A stretch of 7,271 nucleotides of DNA from NCBI RefSeq assembly GCF_938039215.1, contig NZ_CALHVI010000039.1, positions 1 to 7,271 of the forward strand, written 5' to 3'. Every line of letters starts with the position of its first letter. Position 1 is the stretch's first letter. This stretch comes from an uncultured Porphyromonas sp. (GTDB lineage Bacteria; Bacteroidota; Bacteroidia; Bacteroidales; Porphyromonadaceae). This document shows positions 1 through 6,915 of this stretch, in pieces. The position numbers and the translations under genes are program-made. Under the pieces are notes generated by a model that saw only the letters and a program-made list of their open reading frames with translations, had not been told where the DNA came from and searched no databases.

Positions 1-1056
1 GCTGGTTGAGTTGTTGTCATCAACGAACTTCTTCCCGTCCCACTTGCGAATTATCGCCATACCCGAGTACTTCTCCCAGTCTCTTGTAGGGGTAGACCTA
101 ATGAAGTTGTCCGTGACTGCAGTATATCCCTTGTCGAAGGTATCCTTGTAGTCACTTGAGCTGTAGGGGTTGAGCTTGTACTCCTTCTTGGGGCAGACGA
201 TGATGCAGTCTATTGCCTTATCGAAGGGAATTTCGATGACCTTGATCGCATTGTGGTGGTGGGTGCTGAGGGTATTGACGGTATGTCGGTAGCCACGACG
301 ATCCTTCGTGTCAGGATAGTTCTTGGCGAAGTCTTGGGGTGTCCAAGGAAGCTGAATAAGCGCGATAGCACTCGTCTCAGTGATCTCCTTCAGACCGAAA
401 TCAACTTCATCCTTCTCTTCCTTGTCATACCCCGAGAAGATGGGGACGAGGTCAGGGACATTGGGGTTGTTCTTGCGTTCGCCATCGTTTTCGGCATTGG
501 TCCATTCCCAGTCGACCTTTGACAGATCAAAGAAATCATCTACCCCTGAGTATAGTGTGCGGTCTACGGGCTCGCCATTGTCACGATCAAGGCGCGTGAA
601 GAAGTCCTTAGCGTGGTCCATCGCATACTTGGCGATGACTACCGTTTGTCCTGGATTGATGGGATGCTCCTTCCCGCTACCTGGGAAGTAAGAAATAGTC
701 CCAACGCCAAGGTACTGCTTTCGGAAATCCTCTTTGCCCTCGAACTTCACTGCAACCGAAGGATCAAGTGCAGAAGAGCACAGAGCAAGCCCATCTAGAT
801 ACTTGACCTCAGAGGTAGGGTTATGGATCGTGATGTACGCATCGTCAGCATACCAATTCTGTCGTGGTGCCAGATGATACTTCTCTGGGAATTTCTGGGT
901 ATAGGCATGCCCGATGTAGAAGACCTCCTTGATGATCAAGTGATCGACGGAGGAGCGAGAGTCGGATCGATGTTTGGGTGCCTCGTTGCGAGCGCAGGAG
1001 ATGATCCCCCCGAGGAAGATCATAGCTAGGGCTAAGCGATGGATGTGTGTGCGCAT
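1..1056 (-). CDS. DUF4876-like lipoprotein, 3' end cut by window edge
   Basis: The frame is open for 352 codons from the ATG at 1056 to the window edge with no stop. Residues 1-21 form a lipoprotein signal (positive start, hydrophobic LALAMIFLGGII, lipobox I-I-S-C with Cys21); the inner Met12 would leave too short a signal, so 1056 is preferred. The body matches what I know of DUF4876: LIIKEVFYIG (40-49), YITIHNP with KYLDGLALC (74-93), YFPGSGKEHPINPGQTVVIA (123-142), FDLSKVDWEWTNA (176-188) and NNPNVPDLVPIFSG (196-209). The last visible residues, DDNNSTS, resemble the family's C-terminal signature, so probably only a few codons are missing. A His triplet lies at 266-268. The early part (EVFYIG, then YITIHNP and LDGL) has the look of a lamin-tail-like beta sandwich, which is inference. 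It follows lipoprotein B by 33 bp and is the fourth operon gene. The molecular function of DUF4876 is unknown; as a lipoprotein beside a TonB receptor it is probably an accessory surface protein. Confidence 0.9.
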   Translation of the reverse strand, partial: MRTHIHRLALAMIFLGGIISCARNEAPKHRSDSRSSVDHLIIKEVFYIGHAYTQKFPEKYHLAPRQNWYADDAYITIHNPTSEVKYLDGLALCSSALDPSVAVKFEGKEDFRKQYLGVGTISYFPGSGKEHPINPGQTVVIAKYAMDHAKDFFTRLDRDNGEPVDRTLYSGVDDFFDLSKVDWEWTNAENDGERKNNPNVPDLVPIFSGYDKEEKDEVDFGLKEITETSAIALIQLPWTPQDFAKNYPDTKDRRGYRHTVNTLSTHHHNAIKVIEIPFDKAIDCIIVCPKKEYKLNPYSSSDYKDTFDKGYTAVTDNFIRSTPTRDWEKYSGMAIIRKWDGKKFVDDNNSTS

Positions 1057-1089
1057 AGCTGAGATAGGATTTATTAAAGGATGATGTGA

Positions 1090-2508
1090 TTATAGGAACC
1101 AGTTGCCATAGCCCGAGCCACCGCCCGTGCCGTGCGTCTGGACATTCTGCGAAGCTTCTAGAGCATCTTCGGAGGAGAGACCGATCTCTTGCCCTAGGTA
1201 GTAGTAATAGGGGTCATTGGGGTCAATGGCTGTCGGGTCGGTGTCGAAGCTACTGCAGAAGACCTTGACGGGGATGTTGAAGCGGAAGACTTCCTTCCAC
1301 TGGGAGTCTGCACCATATTCCTTGGGTTCGTCGGGGTTGAACCAGTCGGAGCAGATGAACTTGCTCAGGAAGACATAGGTCGAGTGGCGTGCGAGATAGG
1401 GATCCTTAGGGATGAGAGCCTTCTTACCCTTGGGGCACTTCATCACACGCACCGAGAGGTAGAACTTCGGGAGTACAAACGAGGGACGGGTATAGCGTCC
1501 GCCCTTGCCCGTCGTCGGATCCGTGCGTCGGGTGATCTCTAGAGGCCAGTCCTTGTGCAGGGCATCATTCTCATCGGCATCGATGTCGAAGTTGAAGTGT
1601 CCCTTCAGTCCTACACGGTCTTGGTCGTAGGGTGCTACTGCCCAGTCAGCCTCCTTACGGGTGAGTGGGGGCAGGAGACGCTGGTTGAAGAGCTCTCTAG
1701 CTCCGTCACCCATAGCATCGTGGATCCAAGTATCTCGGTAGGTGTATTCGAAGATCTTCGGAGTAGCATCGGCTCGCTCCTTCCACGTGTTCTTCCCTGC
1801 GAAGAAGGGTGAAGGTACGGGCTTAGGATCGATCGTACCCCCTGGCTGCCACTGACCGTACTGATCGTACTTGGTCTGCCAAGTGCCACGGCTATCCATC
1901 ACCTCGTATGGAGCTCCCTTGTCATCGACCTCACTGACGGTGAAGAAGATCTGGTACTGATCCGATTGGTTGAGGATATCGTCATTCATCAGTCGACCAT
2001 TCTTGTCGAAGAAGTAGAGGCACATGCCCCAGCGCTTGAGTCGCCCGCCGATGATACGTATATAGTTAGGCCCTTGCTTATTCTCCTGCTCTTCGAGGTA
2101 GGTGACGGTACTCTGTCGCTGGACCTCGACGGTGGGGTAAGTGCCAGCATTGTTGTGGATGATGACGAACTCCTCCTGCTTCCATGGAGCCTTGGGGTAG
2201 ACGAAGTTCCCGTGCATCATCCCATCACCATGGGAGTGTCCTTCCTTGAACATCACCAGACACGTAGCCCAGTCCTTGAAGGCTCCGTCGGGGTCAGGGT
2301 TAGCGAGATTATCCGTGACACGGATCTTCTTGAGGCTATCGATATACTTATCAGCACCACTCTGAGGAATGGACTTCTTCAGGAGCGGGTTGTCGTCGTA
2401 GTTGGGGTGAATATCTCCGAAAACGAACTTATCACACGAGCTCACCGATAGCCCAAGGAGTAGGGCCAGGGCGCTGTGCTTGATCGTCTTGTTTATTCCT
2501 GTATTCAT
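1090..2508 (-). CDS. Histidine-motif lipoprotein B (paralogue of A)
   Basis: This is a 472-residue protein with a lipoprotein signal ending at Cys25 (LGLSVSSC). I do not recognise a named family. The most distinctive part is EGHSHGDGMMHG at residues 89-100, with His91, His93 and His99 grouped among Gly and Met, which looks like a metal-ligand cluster; another His (304) lies in DRVGLKGHF. Motifs shared in order with the upstream neighbour are WGMCLYFFDKNGRLMN (160-175), KIFEYTYRDT (251-260), DRVGLKG (297-303) and FYLSVRV (349-355), so the two are divergent tandem duplicates. The C-terminus is Gly-rich (about 462-468) and ends NWFL. The start is fixed by the signal peptide; the 24-bp gap to the previous gene has only a weak purine run (AAGAAGAA) as a possible ribosome site. 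The role is inferred: an outer-membrane-anchored ligand or metal-binding partner of the receptor encoded two genes upstream. The gene is certain; metal binding is a hypothesis. Confidence 0.93.
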   Translation of the reverse strand: MNTGINKTIKHSALALLLGLSVSSCDKFVFGDIHPNYDDNPLLKKSIPQSGADKYIDSLKKIRVTDNLANPDPDGAFKDWATCLVMFKEGHSHGDGMMHGNFVYPKAPWKQEEFVIIHNNAGTYPTVEVQRQSTVTYLEEQENKQGPNYIRIIGGRLKRWGMCLYFFDKNGRLMNDDILNQSDQYQIFFTVSEVDDKGAPYEVMDSRGTWQTKYDQYGQWQPGGTIDPKPVPSPFFAGKNTWKERADATPKIFEYTYRDTWIHDAMGDGARELFNQRLLPPLTRKEADWAVAPYDQDRVGLKGHFNFDIDADENDALHKDWPLEITRRTDPTTGKGGRYTRPSFVLPKFYLSVRVMKCPKGKKALIPKDPYLARHSTYVFLSKFICSDWFNPDEPKEYGADSQWKEVFRFNIPVKVFCSSFDTDPTAIDPNDPYYYYLGQEIGLSSEDALEASQNVQTHGTGGGSGYGNWFL

Positions 2509-2532
2509 AGATTCTTCTTAGGGGGTTAGCGA

Positions 2533-3966
2533 TTACATACGGACGATGTTGCGTCGGTAGCGGTAGAAGAAGTTCTCGGGCTGGGTAAGCATCTGCCAGA
2601 GCTGGCTACGCTGTACCTCGGGGTAGAAGCGTCGTACATCTTGGTAGCACTTCTCTTCTCCTTCCTTAGCATCTGCGATCACACGGATGGGGAGGGGATA
2701 GTCGATGTCGAAGCTGTCCCACCCTGGCTGGATCTGGTTGGAGTCCCAGAGATAGCCCTTATCCATGTTGTTGGTATTCGTGTATTTCGCAGGCTTGGGT
2801 ACATCTCCAGTACGCTGCTGACCCTTGGTGAGGATGTTGCAGAGTCGTACTTGAAGGAGGAAGGCGATCCCTGCACGCTTGAACTGCAAGACCCCCTTGA
2901 AGCCCAGTCGATCCAGTGGAGCACCCGCATCTAGACTGCGCTCCTGCTTCAGTAGGCCGACGGTCTCTCCGTAGCGCTGTCGTGGGGAGTCGGTCTCGGG
3001 GTCGATATAGTCATCATTGTAGGATTCTTCGAAGAGCTTACCTAGCTCCTCTTCCACGGGGTCGGTATCTCGGTATTCGTAGGAGAAGAGCTCGGGGACG
3101 AGCTGGTTGAGTCGCTGCATGTCGATACTTCGCACAAGTCGGTAGGTGACACCGTCTGGGGCTCGGTAGGGGACGAGTGCATCGGGGCGACCGGTGATCT
3201 CGATTGATCGCCAAGAACGCTCGTTGTCGAAGACAGCGCTGTTCGACCCGAGCTGGAAGCCTTCGGGGACGTAGATATTCGACGCAGAGAACTTCGATGC
3301 AGGCTCTACCTTCCCTCCTCGGTCGAGGAAGGTGTAGCGGTCTATATAGTGAGGGGTCTCTTCTAGTGTACGAGGATAGGCAAGCTGTAGGGTCTTCTTG
3401 GTATCCTTAGAGCCCTTACTCAAGGTGAAGTGCCCCACACCGAAGAAGTGCTGGTGCATCATCAGAGCCGAGTTGTCTTCGTCGGGCTCTACGGTACCAT
3501 CCTTACGCTTGACGAAGGGGAAGTTGGAGAACTGATGGTTGATGAGCATCCCATTCTGATCGTAGTACTTGAGCTCTAGGCCATAGTAGATCTTATCCGA
3601 AGCGATCACATCGAAATGATCACGCTCTGTGGTGATGGTCATCTGTCCATTGTCATCCTTAGCTATGTCGATCTCTTGGATCATGGGGATGATGGTCTCG
3701 TCGCCTGCCACGTGGTAGGTGTTGTAGGTTTCGATCTCTTCGCTGGCATTGGGCCCTACACCGATGGTGCCACCCTTGTAGCCCATACGAAGGATCGCAT
3801 GGACAGCGTAGATCTGATCGTGCCCTTTGACATCTCGCTCGATCTCAGAGGGGGGAGCTTGGATGAACTTCTTGAAGAACTCGTCTACCTTGTCGTTGGA
3901 GCAACTACTCATCAGGAGTAGAGCACCTGCAAGGGGGAGGAGTAGCTTAGTCTGTATGGATTTCAT
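2533..3966 (-). CDS. Lipoprotein A, paralogue of lipoprotein B
   Basis: This is a 477-residue protein starting MKSIQTKLLL, with a lipoprotein signal ending at Cys22 (LLLMSSC). The residues after Cys (SNDKVDE) are polar and acidic, similar to the lipoprotein export signal that sends Bacteroidetes lipoproteins to the cell surface. The frame stays open 55 codons further upstream (to 4131) inside the receptor gene, but that extension has no signal-like features and would bury the lipobox, so 3966 is the start; it lies 13 bp after the receptor stop. Motifs shared with lipoprotein B are YYGLELKYYDQNGMLIN (127-143), ELFSYEYRDT (292-301), LDRLGFKG (351-358) and FLLQVRL (369-375). At the place matching the His cluster of B it has RMGYKGGTIGVGP (60-72), with no His; instead it has MMHQHFFGVGHF at 169-180. 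No named family is recognised. A surface co-receptor or ligand-capture role is inferred from operon position only. Confidence 0.93.
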   Translation of the reverse strand: MKSIQTKLLLPLAGALLLMSSCSNDKVDEFFKKFIQAPPSEIERDVKGHDQIYAVHAILRMGYKGGTIGVGPNASEEIETYNTYHVAGDETIIPMIQEIDIAKDDNGQMTITTERDHFDVIASDKIYYGLELKYYDQNGMLINHQFSNFPFVKRKDGTVEPDEDNSALMMHQHFFGVGHFTLSKGSKDTKKTLQLAYPRTLEETPHYIDRYTFLDRGGKVEPASKFSASNIYVPEGFQLGSNSAVFDNERSWRSIEITGRPDALVPYRAPDGVTYRLVRSIDMQRLNQLVPELFSYEYRDTDPVEEELGKLFEESYNDDYIDPETDSPRQRYGETVGLLKQERSLDAGAPLDRLGFKGVLQFKRAGIAFLLQVRLCNILTKGQQRTGDVPKPAKYTNTNNMDKGYLWDSNQIQPGWDSFDIDYPLPIRVIADAKEGEEKCYQDVRRFYPEVQRSQLWQMLTQPENFFYRYRRNIVRM

Positions 3967-3979
3967 CAGCTTGTGTGCA

Positions 3980-6409
3980 TTAGAACTTGAATAGAAGGCG
4001 CATCGACACGTTGGCTCCGCGAGCATGAGCATAGTAGCGGAAGCGGTCTGTGTACTCCTTGTATAGATTGTTGAGGATATTGTCTCCGACGAGCATGACT
4101 CGGAGGGAACGCTTGTGAGGAAGGCGTACACCGACCTCTGCTGTCCCGTTGAGCAGGAAGTAAGGGTCTGGAGAGTCGCTGACCAAATCCTTGTCGGGGT
4201 CGAAGCGACGCTGCTTAGTCACATAGATGCTCGAGAGGGATAGGGAGGCATGGTACTTCTTGTCTCGGCTGAGGTCGAAGTCATACGTCCCCGATAGCCC
4301 ATAGCGGTCGGAGGGCATGAAGGGTAGCCAATCTTGACGGGTGATATTGCGGGCGAACATCCATTCTCCCTTCCCGACGAAGCTAAGTCCATTCATAGGT
4401 TGGATCGTCGCTTCGATATCGCCGCCATAGAGCTGTACATCGTCTTGGTCGTAGATGAACTTAGGGTACTTCCCGCTGGGGTGGTTGTGGAAGCGATCCT
4501 TCCCCGTACCGATATGGTCATAGATATAGCTACTGATGCGCTGGTAGAAGGCACTTGGCTCGACGGAGATCCAGCTATTGCGGTAGCGAGCACCGAGGAC
4601 AGACTTGTAGCCTCGTTCGCTGGCTAGGTGTCTATTCCCTTCGACCCAGTAGGAGCCTTCTTGCAGGCCGATCGCATAGAGCTCGTTGATATCGGGTGGG
4701 CGCCAAGACCAGCCGATATTAGCACGTACGTCCCAGTTCTTGTCGATCTGGTAGTGTCCTGCTAGGCTCGTGGTGAAGTTGCTGTACAGCTTGAAGTCAT
4801 CGTAGTAGGTATAGCTACTGAGGCTGGTATAGCCACTGACCGACATCACACGGAAGTCATAGCGCATCCCTAGAGCTGCTTGTAGCTTCCCGAACTCAGC
4901 CTTGTGGAGGAAGTAGCCCCCCATCGAGAGGGCGGCGAAGTTAGGCACGAAGGCGGGTTGCTTGGTCCCTGGGTAGTTATAGTTCGTCTGATAGGTATTG
5001 GACGTACCGACATCGGTCGTCATACCCCAGCGGTTCCACTTAGCGTGCCAGAGGACATCAGCCTTGAAGGTCTTGAGGATCAAGTCCTGCATAGGGATCC
5101 AGCTCCAAGTGGTCTTCTTACGGTTTTCAAACTCTTGACGCAGGTTCTCTTGGAAGGAAGCTGTGAAGTCGATCTGATGGTTGTCGCTAAGGTTCCACTT
5201 CACCTCTCCCTTGACGGTGAAGTGCTGGGACTGCTGGAAGGGAGGCTGTATCTTGTAGGAGAAGGGGCGGAAGGTTGATTCGTCGGGTCGCCCATATTCG
5301 AAGCGCTTGATGAGCTGATCGAGGTCAGATACCTTACTCGCATAGTAGATTCCGCTACGCTGGTAGTAGAGGCTAGAGAAGAGGGTGGCGGTGATGCGAG
5401 ACGAATGATAGCCCGTCATCGCTGAGAGGCTGATCGTGTTGTAGCCGGTATTGTTGAGGATGTACTCAGCGGTGCTGTAGTCTCCACCCTTGGTGTACAT
5501 CCCGTGTAGGCGAAGGCCCCAGCGCTTGTAGCCCATCTCTAGGCTTCCAGAGCCACTAGCTCCTCGGGCATTGGTGTCGTAGCCCATATTGATATTCCCA
5601 TTGACCTTCAGCTTCTCACGTCCGAAGGGGAGGGGCGCATCGTTCAGCAGGACGACACCGCCCATAGCACCGAAGCCATAGCGGATACATTCGGCACCCT
5701 TGACGACTTCGACCATACTTGCACCAGTGTAGTCGATCTCGGGAGCGTGGTCTGCACCCCAACTCTGGCTCTCTAGGCGCACACCGTTGTTCATGAGCAG
5801 GATGCGGCTACTGTGCATCCCTTGGATCACGGGCTTGGCGATGGTATTCCCCGAACTGATGGAGCTTACCCCAGGGACGGTCTCTAGGAGCTTAGCCAGA
5901 GACATGGCACCTCCTCGCTCGATGGCTTTGTGATCGACCTTGGCCGTCTGCTGGAGTTTGTTGGTGTACTGTCTGCGAGCCGTGACCTCTACCTTGGTGA
6001 TCATCTTGGCATCTTCGCTCATCTTCACTGAGATGATCTTGCTTGCGGGTACGGCCACGGTCTTGGTGACTCGTTGGTAGCCGACACAGCTGATGTCAAG
6101 ATGAGCGCTAGTGATCATCGTCTTGAAGCGCAAGGTACAGCGACCATTCTTATCGGTCATGGCTGGGGTCGTAGCCCCTGTACAGCGGACGACGGCGCCG
6201 ATGATGGGTTCTTGGGTTGCGGCATCTAGGATCACGAAGGTGATCTGATCTTGTTGTGCCTTCTCTGCCGCAGTTGTGGGAAGGTCTTCCGTGATATTAG
6301 CCTGCACGGGGCTAGATAGAGTGAGCAGGGTGAGACCAAGGGCGAGCCCGAGGGTACTCTGTCGTAGATGATCTATCGGGTGGTGTCGTTTATTTGTTTG
6401 TTTCCACAT
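3980..6409 (-). CDS. TonB-dependent outer-membrane receptor
   Basis: This 809-residue protein imports a scarce nutrient through the outer membrane using energy from TonB-ExbB-ExbD. Residues 1-38 are a signal peptide (hydrophobic LGLALGLTLLTL, cleavage about SPVQA-N). Residues 55-130 are a carboxypeptidase-regulatory-like beta domain typical of Bacteroidetes receptors. KVEVTARR (139-146) fits a TonB-box region, followed by the plug (about 150-260: LAKLLETVPGVSS, VIQGMHSSRILLMNNGVR, QSWGADHAPEID, YGFGAMGGVV). The rest is a beta barrel with RPPDINELYA (570-579) and a terminal Phe (LLFKF) needed for barrel assembly. The QSWGADHAPEID plug and NELYA motif recall receptors for zinc, copper, haem or similar small ligands (ZnuD-like), not SusC: it is shorter and no SusD follows. 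A loop with FHNHPSGKYP (640-649) is His-bearing. It is the first gene of a four-gene operon. It has no Shine-Dalgarno, usual for the phylum. The substrate is unproven. Confidence 0.97.
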   Translation of the reverse strand: MWKQTNKRHHPIDHLRQSTLGLALGLTLLTLSSPVQANITEDLPTTAAEKAQQDQITFVILDAATQEPIIGAVVRCTGATTPAMTDKNGRCTLRFKTMITSAHLDISCVGYQRVTKTVAVPASKIISVKMSEDAKMITKVEVTARRQYTNKLQQTAKVDHKAIERGGAMSLAKLLETVPGVSSISSGNTIAKPVIQGMHSSRILLMNNGVRLESQSWGADHAPEIDYTGASMVEVVKGAECIRYGFGAMGGVVLLNDAPLPFGREKLKVNGNINMGYDTNARGASGSGSLEMGYKRWGLRLHGMYTKGGDYSTAEYILNNTGYNTISLSAMTGYHSSRITATLFSSLYYQRSGIYYASKVSDLDQLIKRFEYGRPDESTFRPFSYKIQPPFQQSQHFTVKGEVKWNLSDNHQIDFTASFQENLRQEFENRKKTTWSWIPMQDLILKTFKADVLWHAKWNRWGMTTDVGTSNTYQTNYNYPGTKQPAFVPNFAALSMGGYFLHKAEFGKLQAALGMRYDFRVMSVSGYTSLSSYTYYDDFKLYSNFTTSLAGHYQIDKNWDVRANIGWSWRPPDINELYAIGLQEGSYWVEGNRHLASERGYKSVLGARYRNSWISVEPSAFYQRISSYIYDHIGTGKDRFHNHPSGKYPKFIYDQDDVQLYGGDIEATIQPMNGLSFVGKGEWMFARNITRQDWLPFMPSDRYGLSGTYDFDLSRDKKYHASLSLSSIYVTKQRRFDPDKDLVSDSPDPYFLLNGTAEVGVRLPHKRSLRVMLVGDNILNNLYKEYTDRFRYYAHARGANVSMRLLFKF

Positions 6410-6620
6410 AGGTTCGATTGGAGGAGGACCAGGGTTATCCTCCAGGCATGGATGGGTAATAGGTAGGCAAGGAGTGCCACCCCTTGGAGGAGGGGTACTC
6501 AGTGCTCGGATTTGTGGAGGCAGAGCACTGCCTTGTGGGTCAAAGCAGGGGCTACCTCAAGATGTTTGAATATGCTTCATAGGCGCTAAGTCAAAGTTGG
6601 GTAATGGTCTTGTATGCTCA
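6410..6620 (-). promoter_or_regulatory. Structured 5' leader of the receptor operon
   Basis: If transcription begins just below the putative promoter at 6627-6634, the operon has an untranslated leader of about 210 nt. It contains dyads: 6500-6507 with 6523-6530 (CAGTGCTC/GAGCACTG, 8 bp, 15-nt loop); 6479-6484 with 6491-6496 (ACCCCT/AGGGGT, 6-nt loop) extended by 6472-6475 with 6497-6500 across a 3-nt bulge; and 6423-6428 with 6438-6443 (GGAGGA/TCCTCC, 9-nt loop), which ends 13 bases before the start codon. A rival hairpin, 6518-6522 with 6529-6533, shares bases with the first. The loop of the second hairpin (minus strand CCTCCA) could pair with the GGAGGA arm of the third, so alternative folds are possible. 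I looked for cobalamin and TPP riboswitch consensus boxes and did not find them. The dyads are visible directly; a regulatory role is inference. Confidence 0.4.
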
Positions 6621-6626
6621 ACGTCG

Positions 6627-6634
6627 CAAAATTA
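6627..6634 (-). promoter_or_regulatory. Possible -7 element of the receptor operon promoter
   Basis: The minus strand reads TAATTTTG here, a full match to the Bacteroidetes -7 consensus TAnnTTTG. No good -33 TTTG box lies 19-21 bp upstream; the nearest is TATG in GGTATGAAAAG. It is the only full match I found between the receptor start and the palindrome. It would place the start of transcription near 6620. Confidence 0.4.
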
Positions 6635-6712
6635 GAGCAAAGGTGCTTCGCTTTTCATACCTCATAATAGGGATTATTGGAGCCTTCCTACCTAGTTGTG
6701 TGGATCTGGTTC

Positions 6713-6763
6713 TTGCTCCCCTTATATATTATGGTGTAGTGTAGCGTCATTGATGGGGAGCAA
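6713..6763. repeat. 9-bp perfect inverted repeat, 33-bp spacer
   Basis: TTGCTCCCC at 6713-6721 is the exact reverse complement of GGGGAGCAA at 6755-6763. The spacer is AT-rich at its start (TTATATATTATG). The right arm ends six bases before the large palindrome, so the two may be parts of one element. It might be a hairpin, a protein-binding dyad, or a relic end of a small mobile element. Confidence 0.6.
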
Positions 6764-6768
6764 ATAAA

Positions 6769-6850
6769 ACCTACTGTGGGTCGCCTTACCGACCTACTGT
6801 GGGTCGGTCGACCGACCCACAGTAGGTTTTAAAGGCGATCCACGGTAGGT
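6769..6850. repeat. 82-bp nested palindrome (long hairpin) with T tract
   Basis: The inner part, 6792-6827, is a perfect 36-bp palindrome centred on GTCGAC between 6809 and 6810. The outer arms, 6769-6787 and 6832-6850, match at 17 of 19 positions; both mismatches become G-U wobbles in a plus-strand RNA, whereas they are A-C mismatches in a minus-strand RNA. Arms share the unit ACCTACTGTGGGTCG: direct copies at 6769 and 6792, an inverted copy ending at 6827 and a diverged inverted copy ending at 6850. The first copy can also pair perfectly over 19 bp (6765-6783 with 6813-6831). A run of six T follows at 6853-6858 and an A-rich run precedes, giving a terminator-like look on both strands. However, it lies between divergent promoters, where no transcript obviously needs ending, so an interspersed repeat or MITE-like element is as likely. 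Confidence 0.9.
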
Positions 6851-6915
6851 CGTTTTTTGGGGTAGGGGAGGTGCGGGCAGAAAGGGTGGGGGAAAGAAGA
6901 GCGTTTTTGAGCCCC

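Noticed and set aside
253..1029. Several overlapping plus-strand frames at the left end
   Set aside because: They are shadows of the minus-strand DUF4876-like gene, which has a lipoprotein signal and family motifs through the same bases.
1966..2451. 161-codon plus-strand frame opposite lipoprotein B
   Set aside because: It is antisense to a well-supported lipoprotein gene and its translation is low-complexity (Val, Leu, Glu and Asp rich), as expected from a shadow frame.
3967..4131. Upstream extension of lipoprotein A by 55 codons
   Set aside because: It lies wholly within the end of the receptor gene in another frame, has no ribosome site or signal character, and would place the lipobox at residue 77.
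4904..5278. 124-codon plus-strand frame opposite the receptor
   Set aside because: It is antisense to the barrel region of a clear TonB receptor and shows no domain of its own.
3980..6409. SusC-type glycan transporter
   Set aside because: It has 809 residues instead of about 1000, is followed by no SusD, and its plug and NELYA motifs fit small-ligand receptors better.
6411..6421. GGTTCGATTGG resembling a tRNA T-loop
   Set aside because: The flanks do not form a T stem, and no acceptor, D or anticodon arm is found around it.
6410..6620. Cobalamin or TPP riboswitch upstream of the receptor
   Set aside because: The characteristic conserved boxes of these classes are not present on the minus strand, although hairpins are.
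6769..6858. Ordinary intrinsic terminator of a neighbouring gene
   Set aside because: The genes and promoters on either side point away from it, so there is no obvious transcript to end; the stem is also much longer than normal. It is kept as a repeat instead.
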